From contig JADNYV010000152.1 of the NCBI GenBank assembly GCA_015501055.1, positions 1 through 64,000 on the forward strand: a stretch of 64,000 nucleotides of DNA, written 5' to 3'. The stretch comes from Mucidula mucida. Taxonomy: Eukaryota; Basidiomycota; Agaricomycetes; Agaricales; Physalacriaceae. Positions 10,449-20,915 of this stretch are shown here, one piece after another. Positions within the stretch are counted from its first letter, which is position 1. Each line of letters opens with the position of its first letter. The position numbers and the translations under genes were made by a program. A model generated the notes under the pieces. That model was not told the DNA's origin and searched no databases. It saw only the letters and a list, made by a program, of their open reading frames with translations.

Positions 10449-13400
10449 AAGGCGCAAGTTCCATTCTGCGCCAGAGTCGCTCCATGAGGGCCGCAGAGGG
10501 TAGTGTGACGTCAAGGGGTTCGGTGTCAGGCGGTGGCATGGGTCGGAACAGATGTGATGGAAATTGCGACATGGGGACTTCAATGCGAGCAAGCGCGGGT
10601 GGCTTCGGCTTGTTCGGATATTGTTGGTGGAAATCGCTGATAGCTTCGTCGGCATTTTTGAGATTGCATGCCGGTTCCCATGTCTGCTCGTGTGTGCCAT
10701 AACCCTTCCAGTGAACCTTGTATTGAAAACCCCCGCGGTACTTCCGGGAATTAACCACTTTCTCAACCTCCCATTCCGGTTCGGCTCCTTCCAGCACAGG
10801 TGGTAGACGCGTGTCTCGGGGTTGTGTCGGAAATTGGGGCTCGTGGTAAGGCGTCAACAGGGCCTCATTGAACACAGGATGAATGCTTTTCCATGTGTGA
10901 GGAATCTGGAGCTTGTAAGAGCTCGTCCCGACTTTCTTGATCACTTTGAACGGCCCGAAGCGTTTGTCATCGAGCTTCTTCATTGGTCGGTCCGTGCTGA
11001 GATTCGTCCCTTCCAGCCATACTTTGTCGCCCGCCTTGTATTCTACTGCGTCTGTCCGCTTCCTGTCATAAAACCGTTTCATATCCTCCTTTGCCATCTT
11101 CAATGCCAACCCCACTTCGTCCCATGTTTTCCTCATGCCGTCGGCAAACTCCTGCGCAGTCTCATTTCTCGATGCCATTTTCGGAGCGGTGCCTTTGTAG
11201 GGGTGTCTGCCCATGTCTGCAAAGAACGGAGTGACTTTAGTTGCCGAGTGTACCCGATCATTGTAAACAAATTCGGCAGAGGGTAGCCATTCGTGCCAGT
11301 CGTTCTGATGGTAGTTGACAAATAACCGTAAGAAATGTTCTATCTCTTGGTTCAGCCGTTCCGTCTGCCCATTTGCCTGTGGATGATACACCGTTGTAAA
11401 GTTTCCTTGTATGCCCAACAACCGGTACAACTCCTTCATAAAACGCGAGTGGTATTGTGGACCGCGATCATGTATCATCTGGCGTGGCATCCCATGTATG
11501 GGGAAAATGCGATCTCGGTAGATGCGGGCCATGCCTTCTGACGTCAGAGTGGTGTGTGTCGGTATGATACGTAATCGCTTTGTGAAATGGTCCACAAACG
11601 TGCTGATAGCGTTGTATCCTCCCGATTCCGGCAGCTCTCCAATCATGTCCATCCCTACTATTTCCCATGGCTCGCTTGGCACATCAATAGGATGAAGAGG
11701 TGCAGCCGGCTTCGTGCGATGTGACTTGGTGACCTGGCATTTTTGACACCCTTCCACGTATTCCCGGACGTCTCGGCTGATTCCTGGCCACCAATAGGTG
11801 CGTGTGATCAGCTCGAGGGTCTTGTATCGTCCGGGATGCCCTGCAAGCTGTGCATCATGGTGCATTCCAATAACTCTTCCCCGCAATTCCTTGTCCTTCG
11901 GTATGTAAATACGATCCTTCCACATAATAAGTCCATTTTCCTTCTCTTCCCATCCTTTTTCTTTGTTTTCTAATGCTTTTTGTACGTATCTGTCTTTGTT
12001 TCCTTTTCTTTGTTTGATTTTGTTAAGTAATTCGTCCTCCGGTGTATCTACTGTATGTAAAGAAAATTGAATTTGTGAAATAAAAAACTCCGGCTTGAGC
12101 AAAACAACGTTTTCGTTATCTTTTTCCCCCTTCTCAAGGCCTGTCATCCTTGACAAGGCATCAGCTTTCCCCATTGTCTTGCCCGGCTTGTGAATCATCT
12201 GTATGTCATATTCTGCTAACTCCGTAACCCATCTCGCCTGCCTCCGATTCAACTTCTGTGGCTTCCGGAAGTACTGGAGGTTTTGATGATCGGTAAACAC
12301 CTCCACCGTTTCCTTTGCTCCAAGGAGATATTGTCTCCAGTCGTCAATCGAGTCCATAATAGCCATCATCTCTTTGTCGTAGATCTCATAATTGCGCTCT
12401 ACTTCGTTCAGCGCGCGAGACCGAAAGGCTACTGGTCTCCATTTTCCGTCCACCAACTGGGAAAGAACCGCCCCGTTCGCATAGTTTGAGGAGTCTGCCT
12501 CAACTCGAAACTTGCCGTCGTCGCGTGGTACGATCAGAACGGGTTCTTCCGTCATCCTCCGCTTCAACTCCTCAAATGCCTCGTGCTGCTCCATGCCCCA
12601 AACCCACTCGCCCTTCCCGGTTAGCGATGTCAATGGCTTCGCTACTCCCGCAAATCCCCGGATGAAACGTCGGTAGAAGTTGCAGAAGCCCAGGAATGAC
12701 TGTACTTCCTTCTTCTTCGTCGGCTCCTTCCATTCCTTTACTACGGCCACTTTTGCCAGATCCATCTTCACCTCTCCTCCTCCAACAATAACTCCTAAGT
12801 AGTCTACAGTATGTGCCTCGAAACTACATTTCTCGGGTTTTAAATACAACTTATTTACTTGTCATATTTCTAATACTCGTCGTACAATATGCCTATGTTC
12901 TTCCAACGTGTTTGTAAAGATAAGTATGTCATCCAAGTAAACTATAACATGTCCTTCATCAATCAGCTCCTTCAGAATGTGATTCATGAACGATTGGAAT
13001 GTTGCCGGCGAGTTTGTGAGTCCGAAGAACATGACTGAGGGCTCGAACAGGCCTCGGTTTGTTCTAAACGCCGCTTTCCACTCATCACCTTCTTTGATCC
13101 GGATGTTATTGTAACCCCATCGGACATCCATCTTTGTGAAAACCTTTGCTCCCTTCAACTTGTTGATAAGCTCCTGGATCAACGGCAAGGGGTATCGGTT
13201 CTTGATTGTCATGTCATTCAACTTCCGATAATCTTGTACTGGCCGAAGGCTTCCATCCTTCTTTTGACAGTTAAGAAGAAGGGTGATGCCATAGGTGAAA
13301 TTGATGGCCGTATACGTCCCGTCCGTATGTTTTCTTCCAGGAACTCATCTAACGCCTTCTGCTCGGATGGACTAAGGGGATAAACCTTGCAGTCAACCGG

Positions 13401-14171
13401 TTTGGAACCAGGCGTAAGTTCTATCGCGTGATCCCAGGGTCTTCGCTCCGGTAACTTGTCAAAGTCCGCCTTGCTGAATACATCGGAAAATTCCTCGATG
13501 TAAGGTGCAGCAGCGGATGAAGGCTGTTGTGATCTCAGCTTTTCTCCGCTTTTGCGATAGTTGTCCCAGTCCATCCAGAACAAACGCTCTCCCTCTTCCA
13601 ACTTCTCTTCTACGTCTTCTCCTTCATCTTCCGGTGAGTTGTACTCGGGTAGATAGCCGCAGCGGTCTGGGCATCGATCAAAGGTCAATGTGGATTCCGT
13701 CCAGTTGATCGTGGGGTTGTGATATCGTAGCCAATCTAGCCCCAAAAAGATACTTGTTTTGCCGAGATTGGTGACGGCCAACTCAATCTTTTGGCGTGAT
13801 CTCCAATCTTCATCCGGACCTCCACAAAACCTTCGATTGCTCCTCCCTCGTTTAGGGTTCCATCCGCATTGTAAACAGGGAGCTTGACCGGTAACTCCTT
13901 GATCGGGAAGTCCGTTCTTCTCGACGAATTCTTTATTGACACAAGAACCCGTTGCTCCACTGTCAAGAAGGGCACTCGTTTCCCATTTAGAGCCTGTGTG
14001 TACGCTCTCTATGGTTACTCGGAGTTTCATGTCCTGCCCCTTTGTTCCCCGGATGTACTTCCTCGACTTTTTCAACTCCGTCACAACTTCCACCGCAGCT
14101 TCCTTTGTCAACGCTCTGATCGCTATCACCTTCTCCTCCGTGCTTCTCTCTCTCTCCGCTCCGGCATCCAT
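10447..14171 (-). pseudogene. Chromovirus pol: protease, reverse transcriptase, RNase H, integrase, chromodomain
   Basis: The protease shows LLDSGATGSCVN at about 13950-13985. The RT has [17 protein letters not shown] and [11 protein letters not shown] (the YLDD active site, about 12935-12970). RNase H carries RVEADSSNYANGAVLSQ and EVFTDHQNLQYF. The integrase has an H-x-H-CxxC finger (about 11720-11840), then GMDMIGELP, HDRGPQYHSRF and NGQTERLNQEIE as the D,D,E residues. The C-terminus is a chromodomain (EWEVEKVVNSRKY..YKVHWKGYGTHEQTWEP, about 10600-10760), which in this family guides insertion to modified chromatin. There is a TGA at about 12862 within RT. A one-base loss in a run of A near 13265 (just before KKDGSLRP) and paired shifts around 13800-13930 in the protease break the frame. 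Confidence 0.9.
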
Positions 14172-14376
14172 GCTCTCAAAATTCCCACTGCTCTCGACAC
14201 GTCATCCTCTCTTAGCCGTTGTGCAATCCACTCGGGCGTGTTTGGCTCAAATCTTTCTTTCGCAGGTTTTGGTGGTAAAGTCGTCGATGATATTTTAGAT
14301 GTTTCAGTACCCGTACTGTAAATAGATTCTGCATCTGACGACCCTTTCCTTGATGACTGCTCCGGCAGGACTGCGT

Positions 14377-15302
14377 CTACTGCGGGAGCTTCGCAAAACC
14401 CAACTCTTCAGCCAACTTCTTTTTCTCCTCGTCGTTCATTTCGGTCCATAAACCCCGAATCGTCTGGGGTCGATCCTTCTTAGGACAGAACCTGCTGACA
14501 TGGCCGTGTTCGCCACAGCTGAAGCAAAGTCCTCTTCGACGTGCGTTGTCGATGTCCATCGGCCTGCCGGTTCCTCCATAGGTAACACCGGTAGCATCTC
14601 GTCGTGTGATCGGCGTTGGGGTGGGTTCGTAGGATTAGCTCTTGATGTAGCCACCTGCGGAGCTTGAGGCCGGGACTGCATGCCGGACCTCTTGCTGCCG
14701 CCCGCCTTCTCCATAGCTGATCGATCTGAAGGATCTGTGCCTTCCAATCCTTGTACTTCTCTGGCAACCCGTCTCGGCTGCCATAGATCTGGTCGATGAT
14801 CTTCTCGTTGACATTGGTCTCGAGAAGTCGTACGACGAATGCGTCATCCTTTGAGTATCCTGCCTGAGTGAGCAGGACCTCGAACTTCTGGAAGAAATCT
14901 TGAGCGGTGTCTTGCCCCTGGCGCAACCGCTCGATCTGGTCTTGCGCGTCTCGTGCGAGGTTGGAATCCACAAATCGTTCCTTCAAGTCTTCCTTGAACT
15001 CCGTCCAAGAGACTGTCCATTCCTCTTCTTCCTCATCGAAGTTTGGTCCGAGTAGTTCTGGACCCATGCATCTACGTGATCTCCTCGGATATAGGAAAGA
15101 ACAACATCGATCCTTTCGGAGTCAGATGTGAGGTTGTTCTTCTTGTCACGGATGTATGTGAACATCGATCGCCACCAGCTCTTGTACTTGGACTTGTCCC
15201 CGTCATAGTCGTAAGGCTTGTTGACAAGGGATCGGCCTTTGATTTCGACATCGGCTGATGAGCGGGTGTGTGAGGAGCGGTTTGGGTGCTTCGTTGGACA
15301 TG
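14377..15302 (-). pseudogene. Gag of the Ty3/gypsy element, with a CCHC zinc knuckle
   Basis: The probable start is ATG at 15302 (MSNEAPKPLL). The capsid-like segment KYKSWWRSMFTYIRDKKNNL and VDAWVQNYSD lies at about 15050-15210, followed by the retrotransposon-gag signature WTEFKEDLKERFVD..RLRQGQDTAQDFFQKFE (about 14880-15010). A zinc knuckle, CFSCGEHGHVSRFC, is near 14490-14535. At least three one-base shifts separate these blocks. Stop at 14377-14379. Confidence 0.8.
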
Positions 15303-15830
15303 ATGAATCGGGGTGATAGGATCGGAGAGTGAAAGGGTGAAAGTGGGGATATGGGTGATGCGGATTTGGATGAAACGGGTGAGGGAATAGAGGTTTGGAT
15401 GAATAAGGAGGATCGCCTAGATCTGAAATAGAATCCAGGACTTGGTAGGGTGGGGAATGATGATGTGTATCGTAAGGTAAGTAAAGTAGGTAGGTATTGT
15501 AACTGTCTACGCTATTTTACCGACTACTGACTACGTATCTACGGAGCCCAAGAGCTCGTCACAAGTTCGCAATTGCCCAGCCGACGTCCCTCTGGTGTGA
15601 GGTAAGCCGAAGTTTTCCTGGGAACGGGGGTTGACCCGTAAACAGCGCCCACTGAAGTGCAACTGCCAAAAGTTCGTTCTTGTGAGAGCGGCTACTTTCA
15701 GCACCCGAGGCAGTTATCTCTAACTGTTAGCCGGCGCTACTGGGACCAATACACGTGTATGCGGACGTGCGCTGGAATTAGGAATCCGTCGATCTGTAAA
15801 CAGGGAAAGGGAATAGGGGAATGTGCGATG

Positions 15831-15948
15831 ATCAAACAGCGAAGTGCTGATTGACGATCAGTGATGTGTGGTAGGTGGTTGAGAGTAGTATCAAACAGCG
15901 AAGTGCTGATTGACGATCAGTGATGTGTGGTAGGTGGTTGAGAGTAGT
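15831..15948. repeat. Two tandem copies of a 59-bp unit in the gypsy leader
   Basis: The unit begins ATCAAACAGCGAAGTGCTGA; copy one is 15831-15889 and copy two is 15890-15948, identical by eye. They lie within the leader just inside the 5' LTR, close to where the tRNA primer should bind, and look like a replication-slippage duplication. Confidence 0.9.
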
Positions 15949-15958
15949 TCCAATCTTC

Positions 15959-16487
15959 TGTTAGCAACTGACTATAGCCACGAGACTCAACCAGGTACCA
16001 CAGCAAGAACTAAAGGAGAAAGTGTTCGTGTTTGTAAGACTAGGCTAGGCCAGGTGTATAAACGAGATCGGAACTAAAGTACAATAATGCTACACTACTG
16101 CTTATATACTAGTAAGTCTGTGTTTGGGACTCCTTGTCCATATGTGTTTCCACTAGGGATGCTCCACGCCCTTGACCCAGTGTTGTATGCTACTAGTCCG
16201 TGAAACCATTAAATACGAGTGGTAACTGCATGTAAGTAATAATACTAAAACAACCATGTGTGCTATAAGTGTCGGTGGTGTGTATACAATAGGAAGTCCA
16301 TGAGGTGTCAGCATGTATGATGTCATCCATGTATTTGGCGTGCGTCCGACATGAGTACGGCTTTGGTAATGAAAGGGAGTATGATCGATGACGAAACAGA
16401 TGATGAAACAGTCCGTTGGTTGATAAGACAAGCCCTGATAAGATATCATGAAGATGTGAAAATATAAAAATATGGCGATTCATAACA
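15959..16487 (-). repeat. 5' LTR of the Ty3/gypsy element
   Basis: This is a direct repeat of 9908-10435 with the same TGTTA..TAACA ends. The outer flank (from 16488) matches, inverted, the sequence 3' of the FunK1 gene F5 at about 34870-34890. The insertion site therefore lay in the 3' flank of the FunK1-like gene F3. Confidence 0.9.
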
Positions 16488-16677
16488 GCACGCCTGAAAA
16501 ATCATCTACCGCCCACCCATTGTCACAATGTATCCAGGCTTTTGAACCATGCTGCCTTTCAAGTACATTTTGGACGTGTTCATTCACTTCATGGAATGTC
16601 ACATTCTGGCATGACTATCAAACGGGCTTCGACCTGGCTGGCTGAATTATGGAACATCCTTAAGAACAGGAATTCAT

Positions 16678-17816
16678 TCATTGAAACATATCAACTCCAC
16701 TTATCCAAAAGCGGCTGGGACGCTCAACAATCTGCTCCTTCCTAGAACCGTTGGTGCCATTCGCCCATGCCTCATTCTGTGATGTGTCATCGAGGATGTC
16801 AATAAACCAGTCGTGACCCTCTAACAAAGCCTGATGGCGTGTTAACTCCTCCACCACCTTGGCATTCTCTTCGTCACGGGGATCCAACAGTTTGTACCGC
16901 CACAAAAACTTGTTGATGACATCTATCAGCACATATGCCAAGTCTGAGGATGAGAGCTTCATCTTGACAACGCCACTTGTCCCCGAAAGAATCATAGCCG
17001 TCTTCCTTGAACCGACTTCAAACATCGCAAGGGCGCTGCTGCGCTCACTCGGTGCCATGTTGTTTTGGGCGTACCGAACAGCCATCCAGAGTAATATAAG
17101 GACAAACGATTCCAGGTTGTCTCCTACCGTGCGAGGTGGAGGCGACGTATCGCACAGACAGGCAGCCGTAAAGTACTGAATGCCCTGTAGACCAACCATC
17201 AAGAGCGAGACTACTAATGAACTTCAGATACGCATGGCGTGTTTGCAGGCTTTGTTGTGGCCATCATTACATGGGACAAGATCCCAATCGACGAGGAGGC
17301 CGCCCTCTGGTTCTTGCGCAAAAAAATTGTTGTCCAAGGATATTTCGGGACGGTACTCTTCAGGTAGTAGCGCGTATGCCGCCTTATGGGCTGTTCTTGA
17401 TGTTAATTGATGAGCTCCATATTCGGTAAAAAGTAGCTCACCCAGAACAGCGTGAAGGACATGAGAAACTAATGCGTGCGTCGAGCGAAAATCGGCTAGA
17501 GGTGTTCGAATGGCGGTGGAAATGGTACGGATGTATTGGTGTGGGCTTGGAACGACGGAACATGATGAGATGGCGCAATCAAGAAGGAGACAAGGATTTG
17601 TGTTGATATATGTCCATGTACCATTGAACAGGGATTTTTGGCGTGGTTGAGATTCAAAGTAGCGGGTCCCTCGGCCGATAGAACGGGGGCCCACCGAAAA
17701 CGGTGCGTCAAGCCGACAGCTCTTTGGAAAAGTACAGGTGGACGTGTCCTGCGTTTCATGCGCGGGCAATTCCTTGACATGGGTGCGATAGGGAGACTAT
17801 TCGCGTCATATGTGGA
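16678..17816 (-). pseudogene. FunK1-like pseudokinase F3
   Basis: The minus-strand gene runs from a region equivalent to the start of F6 (ATG near 17816) through RGTRYFESQPRQKSLFNGTW and THALVSHVLHAVL. A 51-nt intron with GTGAGC donor follows, then AHKAAYALLPEEYRPEISLDNN. The catalytic HRD is replaced by RPE. LVDWDL stands for DFG. After a second intron comes SPPPRTVGDNLESFVLILLW and the C-lobe to SRFWISGVDMFQ (stop 16678-16680). Relative to F6 it lacks 2 bases near 17800, which breaks the first 15 or so codons. The first intron is 51 nt and stop-free, so both spliced and unspliced forms stay in frame. Its 3' flank carries the gypsy LTR, and its 5' flank matches the F6-G2 intergenic region. 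Whether a product is made is open. Confidence 0.65.
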
Positions 17817-17921
17817 AGAAGTGTAGGTTCGTAAGGAGGAAAATAAGATAAGCCAAGGCGAAACCGGGCCGTATTGACCGGACGCGCCTCTGAAAGTAAT
17901 CTTGAGCTTAAACGTGCTCAT

Positions 17922-18561
17922 GTACTAAACACCTATCCACGTACTAACACTCACGTTTCCTTACCGAGAGATTAAGACGAGCCAATGCGCTCAAAATTTG
18001 TAGCATTGAAGCGTCATGATAGTTAACAGCCATGAGATGCCAAGGTGGTGGTCATCCGGCAACCCATAGTTGTGCTGATATCACATCAAGAAGGATGCGT
18101 GAACGTGAAGAAACACAACATGTATACATGCACACACAAGCAGCACTGCCGATCGAGATGATCAGCCATCACAGGGAAAATCCCGAGTCCTTCAAACGGA
18201 TCCATTCTTTATGGGAGACATCCGAATGGTCGTAGGTACACATGCATAATTGGTGTCAAACCGGCCCACATTCGGTGTGCCAGCTCAAGTTTGAAGTGAT
18301 AGATAGTTAGTGTGGCGCACTCCTGTCAAGAATGAATTAGCTCATCAGAAATGTATGCAGAGAGCGATGATAACTAACATCAGAAAAATGAACGATAGCT
18401 GAGCCTTTTATGTGCAAAATCATCGGCCACGCGGCTGGCCAGACAACAATGGCCCCGTCACGTGTCTACAGCAATAAAAGCCACACTGTTCAAAGCAATA
18501 CGCATCATTCTCTCAAACCACCACTGCGACAACCCACCTCTGAAATCTGAATACACCCACA
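17922..18561. promoter_or_regulatory. Bidirectional intergenic region, copy 1 (F3 and G3 remnant)
   Basis: This is close to identical with 40060-40733 and more loosely related to 37120-37704. CACGTG at 18459-18464 stands about 15 bases before an AATAAAAG TATA-like box, both upstream of the remnant ATG of G3 at 18562. The stretch with CGATCGAGATGATCAGCC is shared by all three copies. It contains no credible gene. Confidence 0.5.
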
Positions 18562-18590
18562 ATGCCAACCCTCAGGCGTCAAGTGGCGGG
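18562..18590 (+). pseudogene. G3: first codons of a G gene, truncated
   Basis: ATGCCAACCCTCAGGCGTCA matches the first seven codons of G1 and G2 (M-x-TLRRQ). Similarity stops at about 18581, and CACTACTCAACTCC begins at 18592. The rest of the gene is gone, apparently replaced by the Plavaka-bearing block. Confidence 0.6.
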
Positions 18591-18819
18591 ACACTACTCA
18601 ACTCCCGTTTTCCAGTAACCCACATTGACAGCTCACGAACAATCTGCAAGAGTGATAAAAAACATGCACCGGTTAAGACAAGAAACATACTGCTTGCTTA
18701 GCAAGTAACAACAGGCCGATCGGACGATCTGCAGTCTCGACGTCTTTAATGTTGGGAACACCAAGATAATAGGCGTGAATGAGGGTCTGCAGTATGAGAT
18801 AATGTTGTAGCGGGCCCTA

Positions 18820-20798
18820 CGTGTTACAACATGAGTATTGGCTCGAGTATGAAGAGAACACACACCTTTCTCTGAACACCTTCACCCCAGGTTTGCCAGT
18901 GGATCAGTGCGGTATATAAGTCATCGTAGGTAATAAGCCATTTAGCGTAGTCGGCAATGTCATCTTTGCAGTTGAGAGTTTCCTCGCTCTCAATCATCCA
19001 CTGACCCACAGCCTTGGCCGCGGCATCGGGAATATCATGTTGAAAGTCGTTGCATCGATAGTTCGACTAAAAGCCGTAAGAGAAGAGAATGAGGATAAGC
19101 TTGCACACATACCAAACTAACAAAAGAGCCCTGTGCACCAACAGCATATTTTCCAGCGCCATATACTCCATTCACAATCTCTTGGACCGTCTCCATCTCC
19201 AGCAGACTCCATGGTGCAGTCATTGTGAGGATGGCACGCCTAATCTCTAAGAGCGTAGTTGTCTTGAAGAGCGCCACTGCGCCGGATGGTAGATGGCTGA
19301 GATCCCATTTCTTCTTGCCGCCTTTTGCTTCCTTCGCATTCTTGGGACCTTGGCCAGCGGTGATCTTGACAATCAACTACAAAGACATTAGCAACCCAAA
19401 CAATGAGGGAGAAAAAGAAAACCTTAGAATCTTTTGGTTGAACAATGGTGTCGACGTACTCATTGTGATTGTCCTTGTTGTCGCCAACAATGCTTGCCCC
19501 GACATTGACTAGGGAATCCTTGTCAACAGAAGTAGACTCTAGACAAGTTTGGGAATTAATAGAAGCCGCAAATTGAATGCAATAGACATGTACTGGCCAA
19601 AGGATCTTTGTCGTTGGTCTCTTTCTTGCGTTTCATCTTCTCGAACTTGGTGGCTAATGATTCCGCTTTGTCAATTTTGACTTCTTTGACTTCTTTGGCG
19701 GTGGCTCCTTAGGTGACTTAACATCAGACTCCATGCTGTATATGATATGAGAGAAGTAGAAAGACCAGAAAGTAAGAAATACTTACTTCACATCATCGTC
19801 AGGCTCCTCCATTATAGTGGGGCCCTTTCACTTCAATCCTTTAGTTTTTGGACGAGGTATCGGTGTCCCAACATCATTGTTGGTTGTACATGCATTGGCA
19901 ATAATGATGGCACAAACAGAGCCTTTCTTGCCCTTGGACTTCGGATCAGTAATGTTACCTTTACGTTTTGTCTTCTTCGGACCTGGGTCTTTACTGCTTC
20001 TTCCTCCATCCCATCAGCGTCACCTCCTTGCTTGTTGCCATGTCCCTTGTCTTCGCTGGCTGGTGGGATGAACTTGTCACTGTTGTCGCCTGAATCCTTG
20101 ACGGCATTGATGACATGTTCTTCTGTGACTTCTGCGCTGCTGGTACCATGTTAATTATATGCACTTGGGAATAGTAAGGTCTTACTGTTTTCTATAGTAC
20201 TTTTGCAACGCTGGCGTTTGTCTAGCACTTGACTTGGGGTGTAGACGGCTTAGCTAGGGTTGTCCAGGTCAGGACAGATCACAATCAACTGGAATTGACG
20301 ACTCATCATTCTTCTTCAGCCCACAGGAGTTGCCAACAACGGGTCCTCTGCAGTATGGTTCACAGTCTTTTGGTGTGGTGTTTGCCTGCGTTCTTTGTGC
20401 TGGACGATTCCAACAATGCAACTACTGCATGAGGTGAGAAGTAATAACATTGTGGCGCTTTGAAAGTTACTGACCAGGCTGCTTTGAAGGTTTTGGTATT
20501 GCTGCTGGCGGCGGATGGTTGGCGGTAAGCATACGGTCAACGTCCTTATGCCGCTGCGCGTCCTCAATGGCTGCCAGCTTGACGGCGGCAATCTTACGTG
20601 TGGCGTCCACACAGCCTTTTCCACTTTTTTCTCAGCATGCTCACCAAGTTTGTCCCCTATTGTCTTCGTGCTCTGCGGGTCGTCCTGGATATTGTAGTTG
20701 GCTACACAACCAGGATAAAGCTGGGACTCCTGTTTCTTGTGAAGCTGCATTTTAGGAGGCAGCTCAAGACTTGAGGACTGGCTCTTGTGAGGCGGCAT
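18820..20798 (-). pseudogene. Accessory ORF paired with the Plavaka transposase
   Basis: Starts at ATG 20798 (MPPHKSQSSSLELPPKMQLH). Continuing on the minus strand it reads RKIAAVKLAAIEDAQRHKDV, then low-complexity Lys/Ser-rich exons, and a folded-looking block KWDLSHLPSGAVALFK..LLEMETVQEIVNGVYG (19150-19310) followed by ADYAKWLITYDDLYTALIHW (about 18900-18970). I recall proteins with this layout next to Plavaka transposases in agaric genomes, but I cannot name a domain. Several frame changes suggest it is broken or heavily spliced. It is head-to-head with the transposase, about 120 bp apart. Confidence 0.45.
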
Positions 20799-20915
20799 GG
20801 TTTTTGGTGAAGAGAAACAAATTTTGCTATTTGTTTGGATTTGGCCTTACCGGCTTGCACAATCATTTTGATTGCACTGTCTCTTCCGCACGTGCTTTCC
20901 CCCTCCATTACCAGC

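Larger units (their letters stand above)
9908..16487 (-). mobile_element. Ty3/gypsy retrotransposon of the chromovirus type
   Basis: This is a complete-looking LTR element on the minus strand. The 5' LTR is 15959-16487, then gag, pol in the order protease, RT, RNase H, integrase, chromodomain, then a polypurine tract and the 3' LTR at 9908-10435. LTR ends are TGTTA..TAACA. The LTRs differ at some thirty-odd positions by eye, mostly transitions, so the insertion is not young. No 5-bp target duplication is seen (AATTC left, GCACG right). All coding frames carry stops or single-base shifts. Confidence 0.9.

Noticed and set aside
10822..11286. 154-aa plus-strand frame inside pol
   Set aside because: Antisense shadow of the gypsy integrase frame; no motif of its own.
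13884..14321. 145-aa plus-strand frame
   Set aside because: Antisense to the protease part of pol; composition follows the opposite strand.
17496..17921. MSTFKLKITFRGASGQYGPV frame as the start of F3
   Set aside because: Runs out of frame with the kinase motifs; the kinase-compatible start, as in F6, is MTR-.
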